A DNA stretch of 64,000 nucleotides, from assembly GCF_008973465.1 (NCBI RefSeq), contig NZ_WBXN01000004.1, positions 62,001-126,000 of the forward strand, in the 5' to 3' direction. The DNA is from Streptomyces sp. SS1-1 (lineage in GTDB: Bacteria > Actinomycetota > Actinomycetes > Streptomycetales > Streptomycetaceae). The notes below the pieces were generated by a model, which saw nothing but the letters and a program-made list of their open reading frames with translations, was not told where the DNA came from and did not search any database. Within the stretch, counting starts at the first letter, position 1, and every line of letters starts with the position of its first letter. Position numbers and translations under genes: made by a program. Below are positions 61,450-64,000 of this stretch, piece by piece.

Positions 61450-61782
61450 GAGGGGGCTCCCTCCGGCGTTCCGTGCCTGCCCGCCGCCGACCGCCTGCTT
61501 GGCCCTCGGCCATCGGCCGTCGGCGCTCGATCGGCCAACGGTCCTCGATCGGCCATCGGCGAAGGCCCGTGGCACGCACGGAGTGACGTCTGCGCGGGTG
61601 CGCTGATCGCCGAGGAACGGCTACAGCTCCAGTAAACACCTCCCCGGGCCGGCTCTCTCCGCGCGAACGACCGCAAGCGCCACCACCTTGACCGGTGACG
61701 ATTACACATGGCAGGGTGTCACCTGTTCAACCGGTGACGCACGGACCCGCCGTGCCCGGTTCTCGTGGAAGTGAAGACGACG
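61450..61782. other. Divergent intergenic region with direct repeats
   Basis: This 333-bp region lies between the phosphatase gene (minus) and the VOC gene (plus). It contains the direct repeats at 61525-61559 and two copies of ACCGGTGACG (61691-61700 and 61730-61739) flanking the palindrome GGTGTCACC (61715-61723). A possible minus-strand promoter is TTGAAC...TGTAAT near 61733-61704. No gene was seen. Confidence 0.5.
61525..61559. repeat. Two 16-bp direct repeats upstream of the phosphatase gene
   Basis: CTCGATCGGCCAACGG (61526-61541) and CTCGATCGGCCATCGG (61544-61559) differ at one base, with an 18-bp period. A third, shorter relative precedes them (CTCGGCCATCGG, near 61505). They may be protein-binding sites or a short in-frame duplication in an untranslated leader. 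Confidence 0.6.
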
Positions 61783-62226
61783 ATGGATCTGAAGCTCGAA
61801 GTCGTGGTGCTGCCCGTGGCCGACGTCGACCGCGCCAAGGCGTTCTACGAGAGGGCGGGCTTCCGCCTGGACGTCGACGTCGTCGCCGACGACGGCTACC
61901 GCGTGGTGCATCTGACGCCGCCGGGCTCCTCGTGCTCGATCCTGTTCGGCACCGGGGTCACCACCGCCGCACCGGGTTCCGTGCGGGGCCTGCATCTGAT
62001 CGTCGACGACATCGAGGCCGCCCGCGCCGAACTCCTCGCCAGGGGTGTCGAGATGAGCGAGATCTTCCACGACGCCAGCGGGGTGTTCCACCGCGGCACG
62101 GAGGAAGGACGCGTGCGCGGCCCGGCCCCCGAGCGCGCCAGCTATGGATCGTTCGCCACCTTCACCGACCCGGACGGCAACGGATGGGCGCTCCAGGAGG
62201 TCACGACCCGGCTCCCGGGCCGGTAG
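61783..62226 (+). CDS. VOC/glyoxalase-family protein
   Basis: This 147-residue protein has the paired beta-alpha-beta-beta-beta fold of the VOC superfamily. The first module starts LEVVVLPVADVDRAKAFYER, the second contains GLHLIVDDIEAARAELLARG, and the end has the FTDPDGNGWALQEV signature. Members include glyoxalases, dioxygenases and bleomycin-type resistance proteins, so the function is open. ATG 61783 is preferred, with GAAG upstream; GTG 61765 is possible. Confidence 0.87.
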   Translation: MDLKLEVVVLPVADVDRAKAFYERAGFRLDVDVVADDGYRVVHLTPPGSSCSILFGTGVTTAAPGSVRGLHLIVDDIEAARAELLARGVEMSEIFHDASGVFHRGTEEGRVRGPAPERASYGSFATFTDPDGNGWALQEVTTRLPGR

Positions 62227-62263
62227 GGACGTATCCGGGCACCGGAACGCAGCCGCGACTCAC

Positions 62264-62296
62264 TCGCCCCCGTCCGGCCCGCCCGGTCGGGGGCGA
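62264..62296 (+). terminator. Hairpin between VOC gene and reductase gene
   Basis: TCGCCCCCG (62264-62272) pairs perfectly with CGGGGGCGA (62288-62296) around a 15-base loop. It lies 37 bases after the VOC stop and 20 bases before the next start, so it may end the first transcript or act as a leader structure. Confidence 0.5.
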
Positions 62297-62316
62297 CACA
62301 CCTCTCGAGGACAGGA

Positions 62317-63780
62317 ATGAAGATGGACGAGGTATCCCGCGCCTACGACGTGGTGGTCGTCGGAGGCGGCCCGGTCGGCGAGAACGTGGCCGACCGCACC
62401 CGCGCCGCGGGACTCAGCACCGTGATCGTGGAGCGCGAACTGCTGGGCGGTGAGTGCTCGTTCTGGGCGTGCGAACCGAGCAAGGCACTGCTGCGGCCGG
62501 TGGTGGCCCGCGCCGACGCCCGCCGGGTGCCCGGCCTCGACGACGCCGTACGGGGGCCGCTGGATGTGGAGGCGGTCCTCGCGCACCGCGACAGGATGGC
62601 CGCCCACTGGAAGGACGCGGACCAGGTCGACTGGCTCGACTCGGTCGGCGTCGACCTGATCCGCGGTCACGCCAGGCTCACCGGCCCCAAGCAGGTGTCG
62701 GTCGTGACTCCGGACGGGCACACCGTCCGGCTTGCCGCGCGGCACGCGGTCGCCCTGTGCACCGGCACGGGCACCGCCCTGCCCCGCATACCGGGCATCG
62801 ACACCGTACGCCCGTGGACCAACCGGGAGGCCACGGCCGCCGACCGGGTGCCCGGGCGGCTCGCCGTGGTGGGCGGTGGCGTGGTCGCCGTCGAACTGGC
62901 CACGGCGTGGCAGGCGTTGGGTGCCCAGGTGACCCTGCTGGTCAGGGGCGAGGGGCTGCTGCGGACGATGGAACCGTTCGCCGCCGAACTCGTCGCGGAC
63001 GCGCTCCGCGAGGCCGGTGTGGACGTCCGCACCGGCACGGAGGTCACGTCCGTGAGGCGCGTGGGCGGCGCGGACGGGGACGTACGGCTGGCTCTCTCCG
63101 ACCGTGGAGAACTGGCCGCGGACGAGGTCCTGTTCGCCACCGGCCGGGCTCCGCGCACGGCGGACCTCGGCCTGGAGAACGTCGGCCTCACCCCGGGCTC
63201 CTGGCTCACGGTGGACGACACCTTCCTGGTCGACGGGGTCGACGGCGGCTGGCTCTACGGCGTCGGTGACGTCAACCGGCGCGCCCTGATGACGCACCAG
63301 GGCAAGTACCAGGCGAGGATCGCCGGCGCCGCCATCGGTGCGCGCGCGACGGGTACGCCGCTCGACACCACCAGGTGGGGCGCGCACACGGCCACGGCGG
63401 ATCATCTGGCCGTCCCCCAGGTCGTGTTCACCACTCCGGAGGTGGCCTCCGTCGGTCTCACCACGCACGAGGCACGGCGGACCGGTCGCCGCGTCGACGT
63501 GGTGGACTACGACCTCGCCCGCCTCGCGGGCGCGCAGCAGTACGCCGTCGGGTACCGAGGGCGAGCGCGCATGCTGGTCGACGCCGACCGTGGCACCGTG
63601 GCAGGGGTGACCTTCGCCGGGCCGGGCGTCGGGGAGCTGCTCCACTCGGCGACGATCGCCGTCGCGGGCGAGGTGCCCTTGGACCGGCTGTGGCACGCGG
63701 TCCCCGCCTTCCCGACCATCAGTGAGGTGTGGCTGCGGCTTCTGGAGACCTACCGGGACGACGTCGGCAGGCGCTTCTAG
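62317..63780 (+). CDS. FAD-dependent pyridine nucleotide-disulfide oxidoreductase (mercuric/lipoamide reductase-like)
   Basis: The 487-residue class I flavin disulfide reductase has an FAD site VVVGGGPVGENVADR and a redox disulfide CSFWAC in GGECSFWACEPSK. The NAD(P) site is LAVVGGGVVAVELATAW, and the second FAD motif is WLYGVGDV. The C-terminal His-Glu pair of true lipoamide dehydrogenases (HPTxSE) is replaced by FPTISE, so the usual catalytic His is missing. No N-terminal heavy-metal domain and no mer genes are present. It probably reduces a small disulfide, quinone or other acceptor. ATG 62317 has GAGG six bases upstream. Confidence 0.88.
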   Translation: MKMDEVSRAYDVVVVGGGPVGENVADRTRAAGLSTVIVERELLGGECSFWACEPSKALLRPVVARADARRVPGLDDAVRGPLDVEAVLAHRDRMAAHWKDADQVDWLDSVGVDLIRGHARLTGPKQVSVVTPDGHTVRLAARHAVALCTGTGTALPRIPGIDTVRPWTNREATAADRVPGRLAVVGGGVVAVELATAWQALGAQVTLLVRGEGLLRTMEPFAAELVADALREAGVDVRTGTEVTSVRRVGGADGDVRLALSDRGELAADEVLFATGRAPRTADLGLENVGLTPGSWLTVDDTFLVDGVDGGWLYGVGDVNRRALMTHQGKYQARIAGAAIGARATGTPLDTTRWGAHTATADHLAVPQVVFTTPEVASVGLTTHEARRTGRRVDVVDYDLARLAGAQQYAVGYRGRARMLVDADRGTVAGVTFAGPGVGELLHSATIAVAGEVPLDRLWHAVPAFPTISEVWLRLLETYRDDVGRRF

Positions 63781-64000
63781 CGGGCTGTCCGGTCGGGGGG
63801 ACGGCCGCCGGCGACCGCCCGAGGTTCGTGCGGTTCCGGCATGGTGTGCGGGAATCCGGCGCGCAGGAGGAAGGCGGTGAGCACGGCGGCCAGCACGACG
63901 GCGGCCGCCAGGAGCAGGGCCTGGTGGTAGCCGTGGCGCAGAAGGGGCGTCGCGGCCAGCGGGCCGAGGATCTGGCCGACCGAGTATCCGGCGGTCAGCA
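63777..64000 (-). CDS. YbfB/YjiJ-like MFS transporter, C-terminal part only
   Basis: Reading leftwards from the right edge gives GYSVGQILGPLAATPLLRHG, then a membrane helix ALLLAAAVVLAAVLTAFLL and a hydrophilic tail ending at TAG (63779-63777). The pattern AGYxxGQxxGPL is typical of the last part of YbfB/YjiJ-type MFS proteins. About 74 residues are in view; the start lies outside. It converges with the reductase gene, with the stop codons overlapping. Confidence 0.75.
   Translation of the reverse strand, partial: LTAGYSVGQILGPLAATPLLRHGYHQALLLAAAVVLAAVLTAFLLRAGFPHTMPEPHEPRAVAGGRPPDRTAR

Noticed and set aside
1..64000. CRISPR arrays, tRNA or rRNA genes, insertion sequences
   Set aside because: No regularly spaced repeats, cloverleaf-like sequences, transposase motifs or terminal inverted repeats were recognised on reading through both strands.

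Overview
The window reads as chromosomal DNA of a Streptomyces or a close relative. It is very GC-rich, third codon positions are nearly all G or C, GTG starts are common, and start and stop codons often overlap by four bases. Ribosome binding sites are strong, and the gene families (type VII secretion, Tat-exported lipoproteins, LacI sugar operons, RsbU/SpoIIE phosphatases) are typical of streptomycetes. No RNA gene, CRISPR array or insertion sequence was seen.

Region 1 (1-34461) is an ESX-like type VII secretion locus. The first 18 kb, all on the minus strand, encode the small WXG100 proteins, a 1,092-residue AAWKG-type protein with coiled-coil repeats, a YbaB/EspL-like protein, and a giant secreted-type protein. 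The giant protein occupies 12.5 kb without reaching its stop codon. It carries a caspase-like His/Cys module and three OTU-like modules, of which only the first keeps its Cys and His. Next come eccB and eccD (minus) and eccC (plus). An AAA+ gene fused to a parallel beta-helix, a T7SS-associated SseB-like gene and two membrane-anchored lectins of different fold complete the locus. The mycosin protease gene between eccC and the AAA+ gene is broken: it is frameshifted and has lost the segment carrying the catalytic Asp. No eccE was found.

Region 2 (34558-42559) holds a dihydrofolate-reductase-like gene, then a sugar operon: binding protein, two permeases, GH31 alpha-xylosidase and LacI regulator. 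Two palindromic operators lie in its promoter. A small membrane protein follows.

Region 3 (42704-54882) is the most interesting metabolic block. Starting at a promoter whose spacer resembles a Zur box, a tight plus-strand operon encodes an ATP-grasp ligase, a DUF4213/DUF364 protein, a cysteine-synthase-like PLP enzyme, an enolase-superfamily dipeptide epimerase, an MFS exporter, a methyltransferase, and a complete peptide/nickel-type ABC importer. The inferred role is synthesis, export and recapture of a small amino-acid-derived metallophore.

Region 4 (54919-64000) is ordinary accessory and housekeeping sequence. It holds HxlR with RidA, a 61-residue protein, TetR with PhzF, a SnoaL-like protein, an enoyl-CoA hydratase, a GAF/SpoIIE/HATPase regulator, a VOC protein, a flavin disulfide reductase, and the C-terminus of an MFS transporter that runs off the right edge.
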